NCBI RefSeq assembly: GCF_004798865.1
Contig: NW_025336348.1
Coordinates: forward strand, 634,172 to 698,171
From: Varanus komodoensis
Taxonomy: Eukaryota > Chordata > Lepidosauria > Squamata > Varanidae
Length of the DNA stretch: 64,000 bases
Direction: 5' to 3'
Positions 13,235-23,715 of this stretch are shown piece by piece (position 1 is the stretch's first letter; every line of letters starts with the position of its first letter). The translations under genes and the position numbers were made by a program. Below the pieces are notes generated by a model. The model did no database searches. It was not told where the DNA came from and worked only from the letters and a program-made list of their open reading frames with translations.

Positions 13235-13417
13235 AGCTGTATTTTTTTGCTTTATATTATGTCTTATACTATTGTATTAAGTTTTCCTGTTTTGATTTCA
13301 GCATTGTTTTAGTAAGTAGTATTATATTTTGTATTTTTTTATTGATTTCAGTAATTTGTATTATTTCTGTTTTACTTTAAGTTGCCCAAAGAACCCTATG
13401 GGCTATGGGGCAGCATG
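13235..13417 (+). mobile_element. L2-type LINE 3' end
   Basis: A T-rich 3' UTR with repeated TTTATTGATTTCAG-like segments leads to AAGTTGCCCAAAGAACCCTA and GGCTATGGGGCAGCA. The reverse complement of the same ending occurs at the 3' end of the L2 at 23.7 kb (GCTGCCCCATTGGCCATAG). The two therefore belong to one L2 subfamily. Confidence 0.65.
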
Positions 13418-15077
13418 CTGTCTGGGGCATGGTGGGAGTTTCACTCAAACAAATCTGGAGACTCTAGATTGGGAAAGGCTGAGTTACAGCAAGAGAGGTT
13501 TGCCTGCTGGATCTTGGATAGAGGTTATGGGAAATGGGGGGCATTGTTGTACCTTGCCCCTTGGGCCTAGTATTGCGATAGAAAGGCTTTTGCATAGCTC
13601 CAATCAAGTAGTTCCTCTTGCTCCCCTTTTTCACCACTGCTGTTGTCTCAGTAAGAGTGAGAGGCCAGTTGCAATGGAGACAGCAGGAGAAAATTTGTCC
13701 TTGCTGGGTGGTCAGCCTTCAGCAAGTGTCCAGCCATGCTTATCTTTGATTCCAGCTTTACCTACAAGTGAGTATAGGACTGCAGCATTAATAGCATCCT
13801 ACCTCTTACACTCTTCAGTTTAGCCAGTTGTAGTTTCCCTGACCCTGGTATATTTTTAGGCCTGGCTGCCACCACCATGGTTTCGGGTACAGGTGAGGAG
13901 CTGTCCTGCAAAAGATTGGGCTTCCATAGGCTAAGGTTCTCTAACTCAGGTAGTTAGCAATCAGGTTTACAGTCCAACTCAGATGTGCCACTAATTCATC
14001 AGTTGAACTGGAAGACTCTGCTTCTCGTTAGTCAAAAGATGAGAGGCAGAATACAAACTTTTTGGCTCTTAATTCACAGACCGTAATAGAGCCAGAGAGA
14101 ACTGGAACTAAGGTGCCATTTAAGGAGTATCGACTTTAATTTCCACGTCAAATAGCTCCTTTAATGATGTTAGAGAGCTTTTGAAGCTATTTTCTTTTCC
14201 TTTCAGGTCAACCTTCTGTTTGCCCGGTGGTCAGCTTTCTAAGCTGCTAACGATTCACATTTCAATGTGAACATAAAGATCATTATGTTAAAATTGGCAC
14301 ACATCAGGGTTCCCCTGGTATTCTACCACCAGTTGAGATTTTAGGGGCTGGAGGCATGGAGGGGATTGAGAGGAAACCTAAAGAAATCATTATATTCTGC
14401 AGAAGGTAACTGATTTTTTTTTCCACACAGGAATAGTAAATGAAACGTATATACTTTGCATAATGAAACAGATGACAAACTGAGCCAACCTATCTATTAA
14501 TGAGCTTCCTGTAATGTTAGAATGCGTGGACTGGGTGAGAGAGCAAGGAAAAGAGGAAATCACACTCTGATCATTCTTTTTAATGACCAATTTTAATCAA
14601 ACCGTCTTCTGGGATCCTTGAATTGTCCCACACTTTCTAACGGCCAGGGTAATTTGAATTTTGAAAAAGAACAAGATGAGCTGGGAGAAAGAAAGGCATT
14701 CTAGGTTAAGAAATAAAGACTTGCTTTAAATCAACTTATCCAGACATGACACATATGATTAAGTGGGGGAAAAATTTATCTGTGAGATATTAAAGCAATG
14801 GCTGATTTATGCATATTAACTTTTCACCACCACGAGATGGTGTGGATTGGAGAATCTGGCCAATTAGATAGATCACACCCAACTATTCTAAAGCTTTCTC
14901 TTTGGCTTGAAGGAAGTTCTGGGTGTACTTGTGCCAAGGGGTTATGTCAGTATTTCACCCACCTGAATAGTAAAAACGTGTGTGTGTGTGGAGTGGGGAG
15001 AAGGGAATTAATTTAACAGTCTTCAGTAGAGCAGTCATCTGATTTTAAGTAGTTAGGTCAAATTTCAGTGACACCTA
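13418..15077. other. Unassigned stretch
   Basis: No repeat recognised. The 164-codon plus-strand frame at 13329-13823 begins inside the L2 tail and has no domain, so it is not supported as a gene. A short (GTGTGT) run lies near 14980. Confidence 0.45.
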
Positions 15078-15079
15078 TA

Positions 15080-15990
15080 CAGGTAGTCCCTGGGTTATGA
15101 ACATCCGGGTTATAACCAACCTGTACTTATGAGCATTCAGGCTGCCATAAACCCTATATGAATATCTCTAGCAAAAAGTCATGGATATCTCTAACTATCT
15201 CTAGAAAACTATGTGACCACTGGTGATGCACCACCAAATACATTACATACTTCCCTGGGGATATTCATGCCTTTTTGCTAGAGATAGTCACAGATATCTC
15301 TAGGGAACTATGTGTCGTGTTTGCCATTGAATCTCTCAGTGACTGCGTAGTTCCCTAGGGATACGGTATTCACAGCCTTGCATTCCTCAGCATTGGCCTA
15401 AGCATAGCCAAGCCAGTGTGATTTGGAACATGTGTAGAGTGTGTTGTTCCATGCAGTTTACCATGCGATTCCCAAGGCCCTCAACTGCTACAAGGCCATT
15501 AATGATGAGAAACAGAAAATGGCTGTACAGACAACCCTTGAGGCCTACCTCAGGAAAGTGGTACCCCTCCAGTGGTACCCCTCATCCAGTAGCACACCAA
15601 GCCCTCACTCTCTAGTACCAGATCGATCTTCATTAGTACCAGCTAATGTTAGACTTAATGTTAGCTCAAGAATGTTCTAAACTGTTCTAAGAACCATTTC
15701 GTTTATTTGTTTTTTTTACAATACTGTATACCTACACACATATATGCAGATTTTTCCCTCTTTCTGCCACCAGTACCTGTAGTTGCTTTATTATTACTGT
15801 ATTATTATCTTTGTTATAATGTTGTATTTTGCTTAAGATGTTTTAGTGAATACGGAAGTGTTTCTTAAGTGCATAAAAAGGTAAAATATACACAGAAACC
15901 AAGATGAACATTTGGCTTGGCCATGTGATCTCACTCACATACAAATTCAACTTAAGGACATTCTCAGGATCAAAACTCATCCATAACCTG
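15080..15990 (+). mobile_element. Tigger-like (pogo/Tc1-mariner) DNA transposon relic
   Basis: The left end is CAGGTAGTCCCTGGGTTATG directly after a TA dinucleotide. The right end carries CAACTTAAGGACATTCTCAG and ATCCATAACCTG, which resembles the reversed left terminus with erosion. This matches the terminal plan of Tigger/Kanga-type elements, which target TA. A 79-codon frame (15441-15680) contains EKQKMAVQTTLEAYLRKV, resembling the end of a pogo-type transposase. At about 0.9 kb it is an internally deleted, non-autonomous copy. Inverted and direct repeats fill 15160-15315. Confidence 0.7.
15160..15289. repeat. Inverted repeat inside the Tigger-like relic
   Basis: The arms at 15160-15189 and 15260-15289 match as reverse complements at 27 of 30 positions, with a 70-base spacer. 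In addition TATCTCTAGAAAACTATGTG (near 15195) is repeated directly as TATCTCTAGGGAACTATGTG (near 15294). The transcript could fold into a long stem. Confidence 0.8.
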
Positions 15991-16303
15991 TGAGGTCAGA
16001 AGGAAAGTAAATGCAATAAATTTTAAATGGAGGAAATGAAGGGAAGTGTCATTCTCTTCTTGGAATACATCTCAGGTTTGCACCCACTGCATCTGCCAAA
16101 AGCAACAGCTGCCCCCATGCACGGGCAGACTAGCCAATGCCTGTCCGTTGCACTGTTATGCACAGACAGTAACTTCAGTAACCCTGTTCCTGCATTCTCA
16201 CCAAGGGCTAGACTGCTTGGTTTATCTCGCATAAAGGGCAGGAAAACACTTGTCTGGACCTGCAGAGCGATGTGGCTCCTCCTGACGGCCTGATGGTTCT
16301 GTT
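15991..16303. other. Unassigned stretch
   Basis: About 300 bases with no recognised repeat. Overlapping 88- and 94-codon frames on opposite strands have no domain. Confidence 0.4.
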
Positions 16304-17035
16304 TCACCCTGCCATTACTGATAGGACTAGGATCAGGTCCGGGAGTGCTTTCTCCATGGAGGCCAGCTGGGAGCCGCAGGTAGGCTGCAGGAGGCTGCTC
16401 AGCGCTGCCACAGCAAGCTCAGTCCTCTTGCGGACTGTCCTGGGCTTTGCCTCTGGTCCTGCAGTGTCTTCAGCTGTGGCTGAACTCCCACTTCTTCCTT
16501 GCCCTGCCACTGCCTCTGCCTGGTATCTGGTCCTTGCCTGCATCTGATCTTCCTCCATCTCTGGGTCTGCCCACACCGTGCTGGCATCTTTCCTTGGCTT
16601 GTTCTTGGCTTCATCTTTGCTGCTGGCCTTGCCTTGCTCCGCTGGCATTTGACCCTTGCTTGCGCCTGGCTTTGCCTTTGGCCCCACTGCATCTTGCCAG
16701 GACCTCCATCCACCTTCATCACCCCTGGTCTTGGAGGTCCACCTGTAGATGCCTGCAGCCATTGAGGTTTGTACATAGAATTGAGAGTTGGGGGAAGAAG
16801 TGAAGGACCTCAGGCAGCAAAATGACTTCCATTGGGCCTGCTGTTGGTGCTCCCTGTCATGTGGCAGATAGAACGTCTGACCAACCCTTTGGGGCCTGAG
16901 ACAGGGAAGCAGAGTATCAGCTGGCAGTTGCCTCCTTCTTGCATCACCAGGATCCCTGGCAGGAGCAGCTGGGGTGTCTTGCATGAGGGACTGAAAGCCC
17001 TGTTCTTGGGAGAGCTTCCCTGGCAGGGCTTCCAT
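16304..17035 (-). other. Orphan 243-codon GC-rich reading frame
   Basis: The longest ATG-started frame in the window. The predicted protein is hydrophilic, rich in Ala, Lys, Glu, Gln and Pro, with no signal peptide, membrane segment or familiar catalytic motif. Residues near the middle (GPKAKPGA) and later (GPEAKPRT) look like a decayed internal duplication. The DNA shows loosely repeated CTTGCCTTTGGC-like words on the plus strand. A chance frame over a degenerate GC-rich minisatellite is as likely as a real exon, and no splice or promoter context supports a gene. Confidence 0.2.
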
Positions 17036-17070
17036 GGCCAGCTGCTGCTTCTACTATAGCTGCTACTTCC

Positions 17071-17758
17071 AGAATCATAGAATCACCACACAGTAGAGTT
17101 GGTAGGGCCATGAAGGCCATTGGGTCCAACCCCCTGCTGTTGCAGGACACTAATTTACATTATCGCACTCAGAGGCTGTCCAGTTTCTTTTTTAATGCCC
17201 CTAGTGTGGGAGAGCCCACCACTTCTCCAGGCAGCTGGTTCCACTGTCATATTGCTCTGACAGTGAGGAAGCTTTTCCTGATGTCCAGCCAGAACCTGGG
17301 TTGTTGCAGCTTGACTTGATTATTCCGTGTCCTACACTCTGGCAGTAGCAAGAAGAGATCTTGACCTTCCACTTTGTGACAGCCTTTGAGGTACTTCTAG
17401 AGTAATATCATGTCCCCCCTCAAGCTTCTCTTCTCAAGGTTGAACATGCCCAGTTCTCTCAGTTTCTCCTAACAGAGAAATATTTCAAAGCTCTGGATCT
17501 TTTTTCTTGCCCTTCTCTGGTCCCTTTCTAGTTTTTCTACATCTTTCTTAAATCTTGGTGCACAGAACTGGACACAATACTCCCGATAAGGTCTGACTCA
17601 TGATTTAGAAGTAATACTTCTGTTAATGCACCCCAAAATAGCATTGTCCCTTTTTGCAGCTGCATCACATTGTTGGCTCATATTTACCCTGTTGTCCACA
17701 ATAATCCCAAGGTCTTTTTCAGTTCTGTTGAGTCACGTAATTCCCCAGCTTGTATCAG
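17071..17758 (-). mobile_element. CR1 LINE, 3' 0.7 kb
   Basis: Starts with the reversed CR1 terminus (AGAATCATAGAATCACCACA, GTTGGTAGGGCCATGAAGGC) and runs back through the 3' UTR into the ORF2 C-terminal coding part, where GCCCAGTTCTCTCAGTTTCT and CTTGGTGCACAGAACTGGAC encode the ERLRELG and FWAP blocks in reverse. It is closely similar to the copies at 1-328 and 51.7 kb. The reading frame is broken at several points and the copy is 5' truncated. Confidence 0.92.
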
Positions 17759-18378
17759 GTGGCGTGTAGAGCGAGGCTGGGGCTGGCAGGTTGAGAGCTG
17801 AGGTCCTTCGTCATGGCATTGGCCATTTTCCTCTCTGTGGAACATCTCACCAACCCTCACACTTTGCTTGATGGGCTACCAAGGGTGCATCACAAAAGAC
17901 AAGGATAAAAGAGGACACCAATTTATGCAAAATATTCATATGTACAAATGCAAATTTTGACTTAATTACTATGATTGAAGTTCACTATGTCTGAACAAAG
18001 TGGGGAAGTTTGTGACCAGGTGACTTTTATGCTGGCTTCGTTTACTCTCAGGGTGCTGCTTATTCATTAGCAGCTTCACGGTCCCCCTGGTCTCTTCCCA
18101 TACCATTCAACTTGCCCTGGAGTTGGACAGAGGACATGCTTCGGACAGAGGACATGCTCAGTTCTGCCCTCTGTAAAATAGGACACAGGCCCACCCTTAC
18201 ATCTCCAGCTCTCCTCCTGGAATACACGGATGTTCATTTTCCTGGCCCTGAATTTGAGCAGAAGTTAAATCTCAGCACAATCATTTTACTTATGGTCTTG
18301 AAACTGTTCCAACATGATGTATCTGATAAGAGGTGTGCAATGACAGAGGTGGAAGACAGCAGGGGGTGGTGTATGTTA
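17759..18378. other. Unassigned stretch with an 18-bp tandem duplication
   Basis: No gene recognised. GGACAGAGGACATGCT occurs at 18125-18140 and again at 18143-18158, a perfect local duplication with an 18-bp period. Confidence 0.6.
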
Positions 18379-18450
18379 GCGTCCTGCAACAGTAGGGGGT
18401 TGAACTTGATGGCCTTCTGGCCCCTTCCAACTCTACTATTCTAGGATTTG
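18379..18450 (+). mobile_element. CR1 LINE extreme 3' end
   Basis: GTCCTGCAACAGTAGGGGGT, TGGCCTTCTGGCCCCTTCCA and ACTCTACTATTCTAGGATTT follow the CR1 3' UTR to its ATTCTATG-like end. Very short 5'-truncated insertion. Confidence 0.8.
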
Positions 18451-18504
18451 ATGCATGGTGTGGAGATCATGAATAAAGAGGCATTCTTCCCCATCTCTCA
18501 TGAT

Positions 18505-18506
18505 AT

Positions 18507-18541
<35 letters not shown>

Positions 18542-18928
18542 TTCAAAGCTTTTCTAGACCATCTCTTACTGTGGTCTCGGGATGGTTTAACAATAAGGCA
18601 AAATAAAAAAGAACACAGTATCCCAATCAACAGTAAAACCCCTATTAAAACTATCAAATTGTAAAATATTGGGGAAATAAAAAGGTTTTAGCCTGGCACC
18701 AAAAAGAATAAAGTGACAGCACCAGGCAGACCTCTCTGAGGAGTGAATTCCACAGTTGGGGTGCCACCACAGAGAAGGCCCTCCTCCAGGTAGTCACCCT
18801 CCTAATCTCCTTCAAGGAAGGCTCCCGGAGAAGGGTTATCTGCCCCAGATCTTAGGGGTTGGGTAGGCACATATGGAAGGAGACGCTCCTTCAGGTAACC
18901 AGGCCCTAAGCCATTTACCCGGTGGAGT
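18505..18928 (-). mobile_element. L2 LINE 3' end
   Basis: An (ATTT)n tail at 18505-18543 is followed by the reversed L2 3' UTR (ATTGGGGAAATAAAAAGGTT) and the ORF2 C-terminus. GAGTGAATTCCACAGTTGGG and AAGGCCCTCCTCCAGGTAG correspond in reverse to the RRAFSVVAPRLWNSLP block of L2. The same block is readable at 28.9 and 61.5 kb. Confidence 0.87.
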
Positions 18929-19955
18929 CATCCCATGAAGCTAATTGTGGGGAGGCCCAGGACAAATCAAAGGAAGGACTTTTCCACACAGCTGGAAAAC
19001 TCTGGCATTCAGCGCCACAAGATCTAGGGATGGCCACCCATTTGTTGATCCTTAAACTTAGATTAGATATATTGGCAGAAGAAAAGACTACCAGTGCCTA
19101 CAATACTGGCTTTTAAGAAGGATTTTCATTTGGCTCTAGTGATGTTTCCAAGTGAAGCACAGCTCCTGTTGGCCTGGGGGTCACCATTTCCCCACTTACA
19201 CACCTTGGAATGATGCTCTGTCCAAGGCATAGGGGGAGGGGGAAGAAGCTGCCACCACCTAGGAGATGCCACCTCTGATACTAGAGGCAAAGTGCAGGAG
19301 TTTTAGCCATCGGTAGCTCCATGTTTGTTCAAGGTCTGGTGTTTGAACCCTCTAACATTAGACAAAAAACAAACAAACAAACAAAAACAAAAAACCCCCA
19401 GGACAAAGAGCTGGGGCACTTCTATTGCAAGTTATTTGCTATACTCCTGATTGGCCCCTGCAGCAGGATTGGATCATCTGTTGATCTGTTTGGCTTCTCT
19501 GCTTAGAACTGGTAAGGGGCATCACCTTGGCTCATGCTTCAGGCAGGAACATGCCTTGTGCCAACCCTAAAACTCAGCACGATTGGCCCTTCCAGTCTTG
19601 TTTTTGTTAGTTAACCAAATATGGGACCTTTGTGGCCACAATGGCAATTTTACTCTTGGGCAGATATCTATTCCTTAATTAGTTATCTGTAGCAATTTGA
19701 AGGCCTTCAAAAGAGGATTGCACAAATCCATGGAGGAGACTATTTGTGGCTACTAGTCCTGGTGGCTCAGTGTCACCTCTAGTTCCAGAAGCAGGAGGTC
19801 TACCAGTTGCTGGAGAAGACAAGTGGGAGGCTGCAGGACTCTTCTTCTGTTCTTATAAAAGTCTTCATCCCATTCCCCATTTAGTTAGTGCTAATGATCT
19901 CAAATTAACTACTTCCCAAGCCAGCGGAGGGCTGAAGCTTAGTCCAAACTAAGCT
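18929..19955. other. Unassigned stretch
   Basis: No gene recognised. An (AAAC)n-rich run lies at about 19365-19395. Confidence 0.45.
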
Positions 19956-20065
19956 TGGGAGCTCTGGTGGCTGTAGCTTTGCTAAAACTAAGCAAAAGTC
20001 TGCCTGGTTCCCAATCTGAACAGGAGACCACTGGTAGCTCATGAAAGAGCAAGATATAGATACAG
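19956..20065 (+). mobile_element. Possible 5S-rRNA-derived SINE relic
   Basis: ACTAAGCAAAAGTCTGCCTG and GAACAGGAGACCACTGGTAG resemble the internal promoter and 3' half of 5S rRNA (AGCTAAGCAGGGTCGGGCCT then GGATGGGAGACCGCCTGGGA). 5S-derived SINEs are known from lizards. The copy is diverged and its tail is not identifiable. Confidence 0.5.
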
Positions 20066-21402
20066 CTCTAGTCCCTTAAGAATAACCATATCAAGGATAA
20101 AGAGGCTCTGACTTGAAGCCTCTCTCTCTGTCTTTATCTCAGAAATATTTTGACGCTTTGGTTTAATGGCAACCAACCCATACACTAAGAGGCATCTCCT
20201 CAGCTCTTTCCCTCCATGTGTTCTGCAGATCTACACAAAAACCTGAGACAATGTTGTTGTCGTTGTTGCTGTGGAATGGCTCCAAAATGAATGAATAAAG
20301 CAACAAGAGAAACAGGAGAGATGTGACACAAAGGTCTCCAAAGACCTCAGACCTCAGAGCTTGCAATGCCTTTGAAGGTTTACTTCTGCCCCTCTTCTAT
20401 TATTCATGGCTGATGTCTTTTGTGTTCTTATTCCATGGCTGGGGGTAGGTCCCCTGGGGAGCGTGAAGATCTGAGACTTATTGTTGCAAATACGGATACA
20501 GTTGGTGTGGGGGGAAAAGGAAGCGTTCTGAAGGAAGCCTGGTGTCGCAGCCTTTCCAACTGTTGCTGCCTCTGCTGTTGTTCAGAGAGTTGAAAAGCAG
20601 CCCTGGCCCCATCTGTATATTCCTTTGTTTTGTTTTAAATTTTCTTTATTTTTTAGTACTGTGAAGTAAAATATCGCAGGGAGATGAAACCATGTCATCA
20701 AAGAGCTCAGAAATCCATGTGTTGATAAAAACAAGGCCGAAGTATCAAAGCCATTTCATCCGAAAAGATAAGAGGGTTCGTCTTGATCTCATCCAAGTTG
20801 GTTTCAAAGGATCCACTGTTTCCATCTAGCAGAGAAAAGTCCATCGTTGGCTTGAAATGTTTCTAATGCATTGGCTGGTGGTGTTGAGTCACTCTGGTTT
20901 CATGGACCATGGCATACAAGGAGGTAATTCAGGGCACATTGTGTTCAATTGACTTCTTCATGTCCAATAGATGGTGGTCCTGTTAATCGTTCCAGGTTGA
21001 TTAAAGGTTGTTCTAAAACTCAAGACTTAGTCTCACAGTCATTCAGGAATATTGGTGTGAGACCATGGCTGGCTGAAGACATTTTGCTGCTTGAAGAGAA
21101 GGAGAAGATGGCAGCTCTGAACATCTTGAGGCAACCAGATTAGCAGTTCAGGCTTAGTTCAACACTGACAATGAAAGAATGACTTCCTGAAGGAGTCTTC
21201 AGATTGCTGTTTTGAATGCCCAGTCATCGCTTCCGACCTCGGAGCATTTGCTGCCTGAGGCAGCTGCCTCACCCTGCCTAATGGTAGGGCCAGCCCTGTC
21301 AGGTGTTTCGCACATGTGATCATTGCAGCCCCAGTGAGACAAATGAATATTTTTGTTATGCACAGAATCTGTGGCAGCCTTTTCAATTCGCTTAACAAAT
21401 AC
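20066..21402. other. Unassigned stretch
   Basis: No gene or named repeat recognised. Frames are short and without domains. Confidence 0.45.
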
Positions 21403-21508
21403 GAAGTGTTACTGTAGTGCAGCTCTGAAGATATGGGCCATCCCACACTTACTAACACAATACTAAGTGTTACCATAATACAGATCTGAAGATATGGGCC
21501 CTTCCCAA
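21403..21508. repeat. 61-bp tandem duplication
   Basis: AAGTGTT at 21404 recurs at 21465, and CTGAAGATATGGGCC at 21425 recurs at 21486, both with a 61-base offset. Two diverged units are present. Confidence 0.85.
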
Positions 21509-23715
21509 TGTTCAGGCCTGCAGAATCTTCTGCCAGGAAGTCAGTGGTTCCTGAAGCAATACAAAATGGACAAAAAGGCTGATTTCCACAATGGAGGAGA
21601 GCTTACAGAAAGCCACTCCAGACTTCTGTCCTGTTCCAGAAAGAAGTATTGTGGTTCATTACTGGGGTTGTTGCAGGGACTCCTCGTTGGCTCCTGCATG
21701 CACAATGGAATGTGGGGAGCCAGAGTGGCAGGATGCCCCTCGGTATGTGGTGGGACATTTACTTTCATCTTTGTAAGCCAGTGCTGGATCCAGAGCTTGG
21801 AGGGCCTGTGGACAGGGAACCCTTGGTGGGCCCAACTGAATCTGCCTGACTGAGTTTGCCCTCTCATCCCCACTGGGACTGGTGTTGGTTGCACCTCATT
21901 CTGTCTTTTTTTTTAATCTTTGCTACCACTTGCTCACCTGGCTACCCATGAGCAAGTAGGCAAGGGGACCTTTTCCACTTCTGCTTCCACTTCCTCTCCA
22001 CAACCACCACTGTCGTCCGGGCCAAAACAAGATGCAAGTAAACAAGCAGGTTGCCATGGGGAAGAGGCTGAAGATCTGGATACAGCTCAGTTCTTCAGTG
22101 TTGACTTCTTCTAAGGTTTAGTGCTTGTCCACCACCTCAGCAATCATGGACTTAGCAGCTGGGAGCAGAAAAGGCCTTGTGATCAAAGCAGTATAGAAGT
22201 TCTGTTTGTGGCTTGGGATGGCTGATTCAGAGAGGAAGTTGACCTGTCACATCAGAGGAAGAGTCTATTTGGCCCAGTCTTGCCATTCTGGTGGATTACA
22301 GGCTGCTCCACCTGGGGCCCGATAGTTTGCTTTGGGTGACAGCTCAGGCATGGAATCCGCAACCTGAACACAGGCAGTTCTGCTATCAGTTTCCATATTG
22401 TCAGGTATGAGCTGAAGGTTTGAAGTTAGTTCAGGACCCTGGAGAGCACCTTGGGAACTAGAGTACTGACAAATGAGCCCAGTACCAGCTTATGAACCAC
22501 TGCCAGGGGCTTATGACCAGACCAGGAGAGCCCTTCTGGGGGCTTCACCTCTTCAAGTGGTGCACCTGGTTTTCTTAAAAAAACACAGTCCCCTTTCTCA
22601 GGTGCTGGATTCTTCTGGGTGGTGAAGAATGGAGTCACGCTGTACATTTCTCTGTTTGCTGGAAGAGGCTCTCCTCAGAGGAAGAGGGCAGTGGCACCTC
22701 CTAAAATTCAGGAGGGCAAGGTGCAGGCAGGTCCACAGCAGACAGCCCCATTTCTCAATCTTGCCCCAGTCCTGGTGGGGCTTCCACCTCAGGCATGGAT
22801 TTGGGCTCGGAAGGGGAGGGGCGAGTGTCTGGTCCAGCTGAGGGTAGTGTCATGCACATGTGCTCTGGCAAGATTCCCGGGTGTGCATGAGAAGCTGAGC
22901 ATTTTGGTGGGAATGACAGCTCAGAGCCTGAGGATGACGGGGCGCTGGCTAACCAGGCAAGGTTCAGAGCGCAAACTCTGATAATAAAATAGTTGTATCG
23001 GAGAGGTTTGCACCTGCAGACCCAGTACCAGTCTGATCCTGCTCTGGATGCAAGTAGCTCAAGAACATCCTTGGGGCCCAGTTTCCCCACCAGTGGGAAT
23101 GAAGGCGATGAAGGACCAAAACATCCCAAAGGAGGAGATTTGGAAATGGGTAGTCTCTCAGATGAAGAATGCCAGCCTCCTGAAGAGGTGGACCAGAGGG
23201 TCCATCATCACAGCTGCAGGTTGGCCCAATTAGGTTGTGTTAGCAAGTGGCAGCTTCCCACTGGGCTACGGGTTGTTCCCACTCCCACAAAGGGGTTGAA
23301 GTTGGTTGTAGGGATTGGGACCACTCCTCCTATAAGAAGGATTTGCAGAAGTTCAGAATCAGATTCAGAGTCGGATGAAGTGGATTCACAGTAGAAATGC
23401 CAACGGAACCAGAAATAAGCCAAGCAATCACTGACAATCGGACAGTTTCAAGTTCTGCAGGAAAATTAAGTGAATGTGCTACAGGGAGGGGAATGGACTG
23501 AGCATCATTAATCTGAGGACATGGCACCACATTAAAAGTGGGGAACAGTTGAGGAGCATCAGACACACCAAGCAATTGGTGCTAAAATGCAAGGACCCCC
23601 CTGGAAGGGGTGGTTTGCTCTTTTTCGTTTGGAAGAGAGGAGAGGAAATCAACTTAGAATCAACTTCTTACCATTAATCTGTCTTTCCCTAATGACTATT
23701 ATTCTAACTTTGCTA
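21509..23715. other. Unassigned GC-rich block
   Basis: About 2.2 kb without a recognised repeat. Contains a 133-codon plus-strand frame (22993-23394) that ends in an acidic Ser/Asp/Glu run (SSESDSESDEVDSQ). It has no recognisable domain, and no splice sites or promoter can be tied to it. It could be a fragment of an unknown repeat. Confidence 0.35.

Noticed and set aside
13329-13823. 164-codon plus-strand frame as a gene
   Set aside because: Starts inside an L2 3' tail and has no domain.
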